64,000 bases of DNA from Triatoma infestans (taxonomy: Eukaryota; Arthropoda; Insecta; Hemiptera; Reduviidae): assembly GCA_011037195.1 (NCBI GenBank), contig JAAEAF010004384.1, forward strand, positions 1 to 64,000, written 5' to 3'. The notes under the pieces were generated by a model, which ran no database searches, was not told the origin of the DNA, and saw only the letters and a list, made by a program, of their open reading frames with translations. Both the position numbers and the translations under genes were made by a program. This document shows, one piece after another, positions 44,301 to 58,300 of this stretch. Position 1 is the stretch's first letter. Every line of letters starts with the position of its first letter.

Positions 44301-47300
44301 GCACGATTCCAAGTCATTGCGAGACCCAATACATTATGGTCTACTATATGTCTGGCCTAGACAAAGTAAGGAGAGAGAAAAAAACAAGCGAATCCGTTAA
44401 CATAGTTCTGTTTATGGTAATTAAGGCTAAGGGCCCACATGAGCGCACTTTTAATGTCCGTTTTGATGGCGCCTCGTTTAATGCAAGACAGAAAATTATG
44501 AAAACTAATTTAGGGTATAAATCATGGTAAGGTCACATATTTCCCAGAAACCACTAAATTATTCTGAAGTGGCACTTATGCTTAACGTTACTTTTTCTCC
44601 GAATTCTCCCGTAAATAAACTTTTCCTGAAAAAAATATTCCAAAAAAAGGGGAAAGGCCCTGTATGTATACAAGCAACAAGCGAAGTTTCAAGAAAATCA
44701 CCGAAGCTGATGTGAGAAAATCGCAATTGCAAAAAAAAAATCAATAAAGACACTCTTCTAGTTGACAGATTTTAAACGAAATCTTCGTGTGGGATTCGAC
44801 GGTGGTGCCTAGAAAGGAATATCAAGTTTGAGGTTCTTGCGATTTTTTGTTCACACCGTTCACGAAAAACATTTTTTTCATGTTCAAAAGATTTCCGTAC
44901 GTGTATTTCTGGAAGTTTGACCCGAGCGCAATACTTCTGCTTACAATTATAATCGTATTTGAGATGGAATAGGATTTTTTTTGAAAGAGATGTTTATACG
45001 GCATTGGACAGAGGAATTTTTTAAAGAAAAAGGATTCTTAATTTGAAAAATAAGATGTTTATAGAAAATAGTTTTTAGTGTAGTTTTAAAGAAAAAAGAC
45101 TTCTTTGTTGCTCTACGATCGGGTAGGTGCTCTTCTTCAGGAGCTCTGCAATATTTATTGGAGGAAAGTTACATTATAGAATAGTATCATTTGAAAACTA
45201 ATTCTTAAGTTGCTTTTTGTTTCGGTTACCATTGATACCCTTCTTCAGGAGCTCTTTAGGGTAGAAGAGGGATGTATACGTTGAGATTGAAATGACATCC
45301 CTCTCATGTTTATTTTAATACATCCCTCTCTTACCCTAACGAGTCCTGAAGAAGGGCACCAAGGTACTCGGAAGGCAGAGCTAATAAAGAATTCTATTTC
45401 TTTAAAAAAACTGCTCGGCCATTGCCGTTTAAACATTTCCTTGTAATTGTAAGTGTCGATTTGGAACCGATTTTTTTTTTTCCTCCAACATTTATTTAAC
45501 AATTGTATACAACTGAAATATAAATAAATTTCCAATAAAATTATTTGTTTTACATTTCTCGAAAAGTACATCATACCTTGACAACAAAGCAAAACTATCA
45601 TAACTTGATTAGCTATTGGACATTTATGTGCGCTCTTGTTTGCCTCAGCATAAAGTGTTTAGATTCCCTACCCTTAGAGACGAAATGGGCTAATAGGCAC
45701 TTCTTTTATCTTGTCAGAATTCGAACGAAATAACACTTGCACTTGATGCTATGACACACTCCACTAAACCTTGCAGAATTAGCCGATAAATCAATCTTCC
45801 ACCACGTCCAAGGCGTGTTAGGGCAGTCGCGGGTCGACAGCAAAAGGAACAGGATCCCATCTATCGCAGGCAAAGTGGGAAGTATCAGGAACAATGCGAG
45901 TTGTTGGAGGCAAGCACAATCTTAGGCCTAATGACTCCGATCTAATGTTACTAGATACGACTTCCAAAAACACTTCAAAGTCTTGATATTAGACAGAGAG
46001 GCATGGAAGAACGGGCCGCCAATTTCAGGCGAATCTATGTGGTACACGATGGATGTAGGATGTAGGAAGGTGTGGGAGCCGGCGAGTACGGGGCCCATCC
46101 GAGATGTGACATCTCGGTAAGCCTGGGAAGGCTAGCCACGGTCTTTTAGGCGGAGCTAGTCACAATTATTACCTGTGCCGCCGAAATAAGAAGATGGGGA
46201 ATGATTATTTATACGGATAGCCAGGCTGCCCTGCGAGCAATTGACTCGTGGGAGATCAGCTCAAGGCTGGTGTGGGATTGCGCTAGGTGGGTGTACTCAG
46301 GGAAATTAGTAGCCGTAATAAGGTTTTCCTGGTCTGGGTACCCGGGCACTCGGGTCACAGGGGCAATTAGACAGCAGATCGCCTAGCCCGGGAAGGTTCC
46401 ATTATCGGACCTGAACTGTCCTGTCGCAAGTTGCCTCATGAGTGCATCGATTAGAACATGGATAAAGATCGATGAAGAGAATGGTGGGGGCTAGAACCCA
46501 GGCCAAAGGCAGGCGAAAACGTTTATTCATAGCTACTCGTCCAGGCTAACTGCGGAATCACTCCAACAAGGCCGGGTGGCCATTAGGATAGTAGTTGGCA
46601 TCCTACTGGCCATTGTAGACTTAATAAGCAGTGCATCGCATGGGCTTGACAACAGATAGTCTGTGTAGGTTTTGTCAGGAAGAAGAGGAAACAGCACTGC
46701 ACGTTTTTGTCAATGCCAGGGGCTCGTATGGGAGATTTCGCCTCTTTGAGAGGAGAAGCTGAGCCTGCAAGCCTCAGCCAAGGGTCTCTCTCGGGACTAT
46801 TAAGTCTAATAATGCAGACTGGACTCGAGAGGGTGCTCTGATGGAAGGTGCTCTTAACCGACTACCTAGAAGCCTCCCCAGATTCCAAAGTTCAAATAAA
46901 GGACTGGACCGGGAGAGGGGACTCCAACTTATGGGGTGCCACAATAGATCCTTAGAGGTCGCGGTGACCTAGGCTGTAAAGCCAAACCCATAGAATCTAA
47001 TCTAGCCGATAAGTATTTGGATTTAACGTACTTCCTAAAGCCAAATTGTAGTTCATCACAGACATACTTATTTCTATCACTTTATGGACGACTATGTAGT
47101 CGCAATGTAAACACAGTCAACAGATACTGTACGCATTACAACAGATCAAGACGCATTGCATCTGGATCAGTAAAGTCCTACCTATATGTTTCATAATTTA
47201 TAATTAAATCATTACATACCTTATTTTTTTTCTGTTGTCCATATAGGCAATAAAATATCTGGTCAACTTGTTGATTAATTTTAATATAATGTGAACTTTC

Positions 47301-50300
47301 AAGTGGTAATATTTGTATAAATGGATACAACACTTTCAATGTTTGAAATAAAAGCCATCCTTCATCAAAACAACACCAAGCTCGTCTAAAATTCAAATCA
47401 AAATTTTAATAATTATTTTTTTAATTAAAGCTCCTCATGTATAATAGAATAAAACGGAAAAATAAAATCATTATACCTTCCCAAATATTCATGACCCATA
47501 AAAAGCATTTGCAAAGATGCCGGCAATTCTTCCTCTTCTTCACCATCGATTTTCTTCAACAGACTTTTTTCTTTTAATTCTTCTTCGCTAAACATTAATA
47601 ATTAACATGATTAAAGCTAAAGTGAAATAGAAATTGCATGTAGAAATTAAAAATCTAGTGTGATAGCCTTGGACAACTTGTTCTTCCTGCCTTACTTCAA
47701 CTATTAATGGAAAAATGTTCTTCAAACTTGAAATTTTAGCCGCACGTTTCATTTTTCTTAATATTATATAGTAGTACAACAATACAACATATTGTAATAA
47801 CTGTTTACAAATAAATGTTAAGTCAGAACTCTTCCAGAACGAAACAGAAAATCAACCGCATAGGAAAAATGTTACTAATAAAAGACATTTTGTATACCAA
47901 GTTTTAAAAAGTCGTTGGATATTTTAAACATACAAAAAAACGCAAAACTGAAAACATTTCAGTAAATTTGTATTTCCGGTTGATGGTTTTTGACCGAAAT
48001 CTTCATCATGACGGTCATTTAATTATTTATTAACTTTAAGTTAATCACAACAGCTGACAGCAACCAAACATTGATGTCATACAGTAAAAAAAAAAAGAAA
48101 AAGATATAGCCCCACAAATTCCCTTCTTGTTTTTATCTTTTAAAAAATCTTTGCAATTTTTACGACAATCTAAAATTTCCTTCGCATGGAACGCGTTTGC
48201 AATTCCAGTTTTGCAAAAACGCGACATAATACCTCTTATGAAGAAGAAATCTGAAGAGTGGCGCTTCCATAAATGTTTCTCAGTGACCCTAGTTACAAGA
48301 TCATTACTTTCCTCCAGAACTGAGTAATTTTATAGATAAAGTCTTTCTTAATCCACTATCGTAATCTTCAAGCACAGAATCGCATCATTACCTTCGAGAG
48401 ACTTCCCCTGCCAAAATAAAACCCAGCGAATGCGAAGCCTCCAAGAGATAAAAATTACACAAGACGAATGTGAACTAATCAGAGGTACCTAAAAGGAATA
48501 CTAAGTTTGACTTTCTACAATTTTCCATTTTTAAACTTGGCTGTTCATACAATAATAAACAACAACAATAAAAACCATTCACTAAAAATATTATTTTTGT
48601 ATTATTTCAAGGAACGCAAAATACAGCCAATAAAAACTGAATTTCTAAAATGTGAGAGCAATGCAATTCTTTCTCCTATAGCAGTAAAAAATAAATAAAT
48701 AAAAATTATTTTTACCTTTTAATGATATAATACAAAATTATCCATGGAGCAACACTCTCTATTGGCATTTCTGTAGAATTATCGGCTGCTTCCATTTGTT
48801 GATTAATTATATCACGTAACGTTTGTATTAATCTTGTGAGCTTTTCAGTGGGCATAGTTTGAACTGAAACATGTAAAAATAAAAATAACTATATTCTTTA
48901 TACTTTATTTTAAAAAAATGCGTTCAACAAGCAAAATGATCTTTTTTTTAAATTAAGGAAAATATCAGATTTACAAATTTATAAAAAAGAGCTACTCTTG
49001 CCGAGTTGGCTTCTGACCATATCTGTTTCAACATCAATTGTCAAACATTAGTTAAGCAACCATCTCGATACTGTTTAATTTTGAACGACTTCAACCTCCT
49101 CGGTAAAAACAACTTTATCTACAACCATTCTTCAATAAACCTAAATTATTTAACATAATTTAATTTTAATTTATTGCTATAAACCTAACATTATTTAAAA
49201 ATTAAAAAACACCCGAAACCGGTCGATGACCACACAAAGAACTAAGCTATCACGGAAAATATCTCTGATATAATGTAAATTATACTAGTCCAGTGCTAAT
49301 TCTACTTATTGACCGGGGCTACTGCTAGATCCTAATAAATTTAATATACAAACGTGATTCCATTTCAGTACATTCTACATTCTCAGGCTATATTTTAATC
49401 TGCTATTACCTCTTTCAACATCAGAAACGTACGGCATTACAACTGCAATGAATGCAATCACTTGGACTTCAGTGTTGACACTTGATCTTTTTCGTTATAA
49501 TTTCGCAAAGTATAATTTATTTGACCATTTACATTATATTATAAGATCAACCGCCGTAAATGACGGTTACGTTAAAAAAATATATATTTTAATTTATGTA
49601 TCTAGGACCAGATTAGATGAAGTTTATAGGTAGACTCTGGACCCATACATAAGCACTACTGTGTGGACTACTGTGCATGCGTCTGTACGCGCTAGAGAAC
49701 AGTTTGTTCGTATTCTGAATTTTTTATCGGCATTGCCGGATTATTGGTGCATCCTCTTGCCCTCCTCAGTGCTGTCCGTCTGAGGTTCGTCTGGAGGAAA
49801 CTGGAGAACACTCGGAGGAAAAATTAAAAGAAAAAAATAGCCAACCTGATCACAGCAAATACTCTTGAAATATCTATTTCATTAGGCATGTACAAACAAT
49901 AGATGAAATAAGCCGGCGGCTACCTAAATATGGAAAGGAATAGAAAAGGTGTTTCCTCAATACAAACTGTATAGTTTCGTTTTTGTTTTTATTTATTAAA
50001 TAGACTGGAAGATTTTCATTTTATTTTAATAATAATTTTTAATTTATTTTTGGCTACTTTCAGAGATAACTAAACACATAATTTTCGTGCCGTTTTTACT
50101 CAGTTTTAATTCCTTTCTTTGTACTTATTTCTTATTAATTAAATTATTTTGTTTGTGTTATCACTATATATGTTATAGAACCGGGAATAGGGTTATATAT
50201 TATTTTTGTAAAAATTTAGTGGACTATCCACTTCTTCCGAGGGAAGGGATTAGCTCAGTGGTAGCGCGCTGGACTAATCGGGTTCGAATCCAGCCGTGCT

Positions 50301-52266
50301 ACCCTTAGATTTTCTCTTCCTAGGAGCCCTACAGCTCACTGTCCGGTGATGGACAGTGTTGTCTGTAACGGGAGAACACTGTCCGGAGGCCGGCAGTGCA
50401 CTGAGAAGGCTCCGGGCGCAAATGACCACAGATGTTGAGACGCCTTAAATAAAAAAAAAAAAAAAAACTTCTTCCGAAGTCTTGGTTCCTTGCAGGTATC
50501 CTAACCTGCAACACGAACCACACTTACACTGGCACCCCGAATACACACAAAACATATATAGGCCCGTTAAAGAAAATAGTAATGTACAGGCAAACTCTAA
50601 CATTTTACCAATTCACTCATACTTTATAGACTTCACCAATTGTACACTTTATAGACGACAAGATTGAAAGGGCGTTACAATATATCTTTTAGATGGTAGA
50701 TCATTTTGCTCTATTTTTTTTTTTGTAACGCCGATTGGTATTGGCATCAAGCCATGTCCTATCAAGGGCAGCCATCCGCTCTTCATACCCATCCGCTGCA
50801 CCAGGTATTTCGCTCTAAAGCCACTAACATCTAGATCACATTCATACACATTGTTTAATTAACTCTCTGCATGAATTCATGACCCTTCCCTGTCTTCGAC
50901 TGACCATTTTTCAACTAGAAAATAATACCGGAATCACTAATTTGAAAAAAAAAAGGGCATCTAGTAGACGTGCGGCCGATTTCTAGTCAAACTGAACCAA
51001 CTAAAGCAATGTAAACAAACTTAAAATACGATTGCGGTAAATTAAATAGTACTCTAAATAATATAATAGTTAATACTTACACACTGAACATCCAACTATA
51101 TCCACACAAGAGACAATCCCTTGCAAAACACTGACAATCATATCGGCCACAGTAGATCGCTCTTCGTCACTGCAACTTCTATATAGATTTAGTGTTTCAT
51201 ACAAACACGATTCACTCCAACATACACATTCCTACCAACAAAAATAAAAATAATAATAATAATAATAATAAAAAATCTGGAGTGAAAACTCACTCGACTT
51301 TTTCTTACTCTGATTTAGTACAGATATATATATATACTCATAGGTCTGATAGAGTATATATATATAATATTATATTAATTATATATTAATTATATAATTT
51401 CATTCGATTATAAAGAATTACATATATATATATAAATGATAAATTTCGTTATAATCGAATTGTAAAATATATAAGTATATCTAATATATCTATATATATA
51501 ATTATATATCTTTACAATTCGATTATAAAGAAATTTATCATTTATATATATATATGATAAATTTCTTTATAATCGAATTGTACATATTTGTACCTAACAT
51601 AAATACAGGGGTGGAAGAGCGATATGTATCTACCTAGAAAGCTTGGCAGATAGAGAAGGATTTATATTCTGATCCAAAAGTGCTTACTAAAAACCCTGAA
51701 CCAACTACATATAACATTAGAAATCTAACGCCCAAATTCCGTGCAAAATCAACTTTTTTTAAAAAATATTTCAAATAAAAGAGATGCATTTAAGTCTGTG
51801 CAGTTAGCATATCAAGTTTACAGGAAATCGTTGTAACGTTTTTCGAGAAAATTCCAAACACTCAAAAACCTATTCTGTAAAATCGCACTTCCGGTAAACC
51901 GAATTTCAAATTTGGAATTCTATCAAGCTTTTAATATGTAATAATATTATGTAGGTGGCAAAATCATATATTAAACTGAAGAGGTACTTTATAGAAAAGC
52001 ATAACGCTACTGTTTTCTCTAGAACCCCCAAAAAATCATTTTTCCGGGGAAAATGTTTCAAATAAAAGTGATAGGTATTTATGTGAGGTAGTAGTGTAAG
52101 AAGTTTAATGAAAATAGTTGGAGTCGTTCACGAGAAAATCACGAAAAACTGAAAAACTATTACTTCCGATAAATGGATTTTTCCCAAAATCTTCGGGTCG
52201 GTCGGATGCAGTGGACTTACCTAAATCGAGCTTCCTGTGCCTTTTCATTTTTGAGATCTTCTGTTA

Positions 52267-52304
<38 letters not shown>

Positions 52305-55300
52305 TCCAGAAAAACATTTTTTTCGTATTCAGGAGACATTAAAACATCTATTTACGGTGAAATTCAATTTTGAAAATATGGCACAATCGCAATACTTCCT
52401 CTAACTTGGAGTAAGAGAAAGTAAAAAATTATCAGATTCAATCTTTTAACTTAATAATAACCTAATTATACAAACTTCTTTTACCTTATGATTTGCTAAT
52501 TTCCAATAAGAATCAAGTATCAATGAAAACTGCATAGACCTGGATAATATAATATCTCCAGTTTCGCTTTCCTCTTCTGCGCTTAAAGAATCAGCCAAAG
52601 TATCGGTAACTTCTTCATAATATCCACTATTATATAAGTCCATTACTTGTTCTAATCTCTTATTCCTGTACATTCAGAAAGAAATTTAACTTGCAATTAA
52701 AAGCATATGATATTGTGGAAATTGAATGATCATTAAATCTAACCAGATTCTGCCACAGAGTTTGAGCGATGAGTTGAATGAATAAAAATTGTTTGTAAAG
52801 GGAGTTGGCCATAATGCCAAATCCACTAAAATCTGAATAGTGGCTCATTCTTTAGCAACTTGATCTATAGCGGCTCAATTGGGTACTGATTGTACACAGA
52901 ATGTAGTCGTGATAGAGTATATACAGTAGTGACCTAGATTTTGCATCTGAATACAATAAACCCAAATAGTTGAATAAATCAACATCAGCTACCAGCTGTT
53001 TGTATTGGTTTTATATGTATAAGGTACCTACAGGACGCCAAAGAGCCCTGAAAAGTGGTTACATGATCCTTGAAGTGGTTAGTCCACTTCACTTATTCGG
53101 TTAGGTCATCTTTCGAACGATTCTCTAATCATAGCGTACAAATTCTCTTCAGTTGTAAACTTGTAAAAGTTTAAATTCTTCATAGACTAGAGCGGGGGGA
53201 ATACATGTTCAAACCAATCCTGCATCCAGATATGTGGGGTGGGCACATCGCCTGTTTCTTTCCTAAATCCTTGCCCACGGACCCACAAAGCTCATACTAG
53301 AACCCATCACGTCCTTCTCTGTAACATTCAGACTATAAGCAATGAAATGATTCCTTTCTTTCTTCTCTGTACTCTATTATACACGCTAATTAGCGAAAGG
53401 AAATTGAGCCATTTACTGAAAGACATTTGTCTTCAATTGATTAGACTAGCTAAATCCGCAAGACTTTGTATTATTGTAGCCTTGAATTGTCAAGGGGCAT
53501 AGCCATTTCTTACGAACACTTACGCTGAACTTCTCGGGCAATGGTAATTGATTTGTGCAATTACTTGGACTTAAAGAACCCACAAACACTACTAACATTA
53601 ATTAATTATACAGTGTACATTTTAAAGACTACATTTTTTGTACAACCGCTAACATCTAAGGGAGACACAATAGATATTTCGATGGCAATAGCAGAGGATT
53701 TTGTTTTTTGGCCACTCCTTCTAAAAACGCCTAAACATAACCTGAAAGGAATTTTCACGATGATTATCTCAATTCCAAAACTCAAAGAAATAGGGACACT
53801 TCGATAACAAACCTTTTAAATGATTTCAATAAATTCACTGTAATGCCTTTATTCACTGTTGTATGTTTGGTAACATTTGGTATATGAACTTGAACATTGT
53901 CACATCTTTCATCATAAATAACCTTAAAAGGAAAAAAGGAAAAATGCCCATAAATGAAATCGTCTTTTAATGCGATTTAGAATCTGTTTTATATAGAATA
54001 AACGCTATATAAGCCTCAACACTATATAAAATATAACATGCAAATTGTCTAAACCAACGAAACTTATTAATTTTAAACAATCTTATTTATATCGCACATG
54101 TCTGATTACCTGTTGCAAAGCTCGAGCGGCTCCCTCAGCATCACCACTATAAAATAACAATAAAGCTTCCAACCAATAAGCTCTAATTATAAATTCTACG
54201 TCATCAGTATCATAAGCACGGTTATTTAAACAACCTAGAAATAGTGATGAAAATTCTCCACCAAGAAGCCTGAGGGAAAGAAAAAAAGTTGTAAGGGAAA
54301 GTTACATTAGGATTGAGATTAATAAATGATTGATATAAAAATTGGACATTTATTGGGATCCATTAAAGCCTTCATCATGCTTCTTTAAAAGATACAGTAC
54401 TCGATCTGTTGCTGTTTATTCTTCCTTTCACTTCATGGTCGATAGAGTCACATTCAATAAAATGCTTTATATTCGCAGGGTCCATTAAAGCCCGTCATAC
54501 AACGGTGCACATCATATACGCTTAAACTCTTCAACTGCTACTTTTTATCATCGAGTGATACCTCACCAAATCAAACCTATCACATTGAATACTATAGAAC
54601 ATAATTTTGTTCTTTAGCTGATTTTTAATCTTTAGTGGGCACTTACACAATAAAACTAACTGCTCCTTATAATTAGAAAACATTATAAATATAAAATGAA
54701 CTTATTGCTAAGCAAAAATATAATCTTCATGTAAGAGAACTGAAGATATAATGGTAACTGTGCACTGATGGCTGTTCATAATATACTGAGAATAATAGGT
54801 ATAATAAGGAATAGGGTATAATAGAGTATTCTTAAAGCAAACTGCAGAGAGTTCTAGCTAAAAACATCATAATTTCAAGATAAAATTATCATTTCACAAA
54901 TAAAAATCACCAATATATGCAAATTATATGCTTATAGCTGCATATATATGTGATTCTAACGTGGTAGGGGATTTCTACTATTGGTGATGTGCCTACTAGT
55001 ATGAATTGTTTCCGAGCTATCGTTCTAAAACTATAATACTTACGTGTTCCCTAAAGGACTTTGTAATCCTTGTTGTTTTCCCTTGGTGAGCCATTGATGT
55101 AGCAAAAGTTCACCAAATGTAAGAATACTTAGATCTTCCAATAACGTATTTGGCTCCATATCAGATTTCATAGCTACAGGATTATATTTCCTAAGATAAC
55201 AGTCCACAAATTAATTGTTATAATCTAAATAATAAATAACAAAAAACATAAAATAAAGTGAAGAAACGTATAAAGAAATGGGACTAACAAATAGATTAAA

Positions 55301-58300
55301 AAAACTCTTGTATAATATTTACAAAGTTCTTCTGGCCAATGAAATTTCCATTTTTTGGCTAATTTTAGATTGGCATGTTTAAATACATCAATTATATTAA
55401 TATTATTAATTTCTACGAAATCAATAAAATCATTAATGTCGTTAATTTCATTTTTCGTATTAAAATAATTTTCTTCTTCAATAAATCTGAAAATAAGTAT
55501 TAAAAAAAAAACTTAATTAGAATCTAATTAAAGAAATCTCTTAAAATAAAAAAATATCGAGAGTGATATTTTTATTACTGATCTCTCTGTTCTCTTGAAA
55601 TGGCATTTTTATTCATTTTGGCATCTTCTTCTTCTTTGTATAATCTGTATAAGTCCATTGTGTGCATGGAATCTTCTGACCATGCTTCGCTTTCTTTTTT
55701 ATAATCCTTTGGCCTGATTAAACAGTATCATATTATAAATAATAAAAGTAGTAACTCAATTTGTCTTTTGGGTTCGCGCACCTATATAAATCCCTATCAC
55801 GTAAAAAACTCCGATTATGGTACTTAACGTCTAGAGTTCGAAATACAGAATAATTTTATATAGAAAATTAAGTACTAAATAAGAAACGCCAAATGAGTAT
55901 TTGAGAATATAACTTGACAACTTTTTAAGCCCATCTCTTGGAACCAATTGAGGCCAAGTAAAGGAAGCCCAACGTAAGAAAAATACAGGGTTTTTTTATC
56001 AATAAAGATGCCAAGAGACTTTTCAGCGCTAATCTCGCAAATTACAAGATGATTACCATGACAAATTACATGATGACGGCCATGATATCCTGTAGTTTAA
56101 CTTGTCTCTCACATGAAGGAATGCAGCCATAAATGGATCTCCTGTGCGGCGTGAAAGTGCTTTCATATCATGGGCTATAATTGTATTAAAGGGAAGAAAA
56201 AGGGACAAAAATGTTATGAGGCCATAGGAAAATATCCCTAGTTTACAACTTCTACAGCATAGTTGCTTTTGCGTGGTACGGTCATTCATCATTTAAACCT
56301 TCTTAATAAAGGAAAAAAGGCCATAATCACGGAACACATTTGAGTGTTCAAGTGGATCTTTACTTAAAAATTGACAAAAGCATTCCAACGCAAACGATAT
56401 TTCAATTTTGGATTCTAGAGCCGAATTTAGAATAGATCATATCGCTTAATTCAGCAACGGTATTCACTAAAGACATGCGGCTCATGTTAGAGTATACTCG
56501 CAAACATTACTGTCTATTACTAATATGTATTGACCCTTAAAAGTGCTTTTGACTATATATTATACTTTTGTTAAAAAGCTTTTCTTCTATAATACTTTCA
56601 TTTATTTATCAGGAAAATAGTTTAGGAACCGGAAATTTTCGTTCTTCATGAATAAGGAGAACAGACAGCATACATAAAAAAGATGAATATTTGTGATTTT
56701 AAATATGTTTAAATGATATTTAAATAATGTGTAAATGAAAATACTCACAGCAAACTCAAAGGAATCAATCTGGCAAAAGTGTTTGCAATGCAAGGCTCTT
56801 CTCTTCTAATAGTGCTCCTTACACGGGCTGATCTTCTTTTTTGATTTTGACTATTCAAAAGTTTTTCCATTAGATTCCCATTTCGTCCTTTACCTAAAAT
56901 AATAATCAATTAACTTACCCAAAAATTTTAGGATATAATCTTTTAAAGACAAACGTGTCACTCATTTTTTGGCAAATTAACTTACAGAAGAAAAGTCTTT
57001 GTGTATGTGTGAGAGAGAGAGAAAGCTTTATGTAAAAAATAGAAAAGTCTAAAATAGTTTAGGCCAATTGTTAGCAAAATTAAATTTTTTCCTATCTTTC
57101 CATCTACATCAATTACAAAAAATTGAAGTTTTTGTGATGAAATTAGCTGATAAGTTTTGAATAATTTTCTTTTCCAAGGTGAAATCAAATAAATCCCAAA
57201 CAAGGGAACCACAATGGATTTTTAGAGAATCTGGCTTATAGGCACTTGCTTCTATATCTATATTCACAAATCTGATAATGAGGAGTATACCGGAGCATCT
57301 GTTTTTAATCCATGCATTAGAAACCGAATTTATTAATATGAAAGGTTGCTATAAAATCTGAAAATTCAATTACATTTTATTATATTTTCCCGTATTTGTT
57401 TACTTTCTTTTTTTCATCCTTAATCGTTAAAAATTTCAATTGCAAATCTACTAAGTATATTTTGTTATTATAACAATTACCATTATCCTCTTCCTCTGCA
57501 TCATCTACACCCTTGTTATTATCAGAATCTTCTAATTCAGAATCGGACTGCTCTACCTGGATATGAACTGGAGATTCCTCACTGTTTTCAATTCGTAATC
57601 GTAACGGTCGAAACATGTTCTAGAAATCAAACAAAATAAAGCAATAAGAGAATGAAAAAAATAAAATAAAACAAAATTCACACAAAAAAAAGTATTTGGG
57701 AAAGAATATTTAAAAAAAAAAAAACGAAGATTTAAAAATAAAAACAAATTAAAATATAACTCACTGATCACCTTTTCACGGACTTCCCGTTCTGCCTTAT
57801 CATATAAATAAAGAAGGCACTTGTAAACATCGATCCACGATTCTAAAATCACTGGTAATTCAGGCATTAATGGCTCTTCTTCTTTTAATTTCTTGTAAAA
57901 TTTTTCTCTGGCTTTTATTCTGGCTCCTTCTTTTAAATTATCAGCTAACTTATACATTTCTTTCACTTTATCGCAGTTAATGCTTATTTCTGGTGGTGTA
58001 GAAGATAACTTGCTGAAAATAAAGTGAAAAAATTAGTTTAAGATTCATAAATCGGAGAGAGTCTACTAGCCGGCTTCTTTCAGGAATCTTGGCGTTCTTG
58101 CAAGCATTCAGCGTCAATCGAAGAGTTTGAATAGATCATGATTAATCCAAGCTTACGCAATCACATATTACTTTGTAGACTACTGATATGTGCAACTATT
58201 AGGTATTAGTGAGCCTACATTGGCTAACACAACTGATCATCAACCTAATAGTCACTTTCACTGCCGAAGACTATTATACCATGTTATAAACATCCTTCAT

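Noticed and set aside
44294..44530. 78-codon plus-strand ORF overlapping CABIN1 exon 19
   Set aside because: Complement of a well-supported CABIN1 exon ([20 protein letters not shown]), then intron sequence.
50245..50310. tRNA gene
   Set aside because: A and B boxes are present, but the anticodon and variable arms do not fold. A body, poly-A tail and flanking duplication show it is a SINE.
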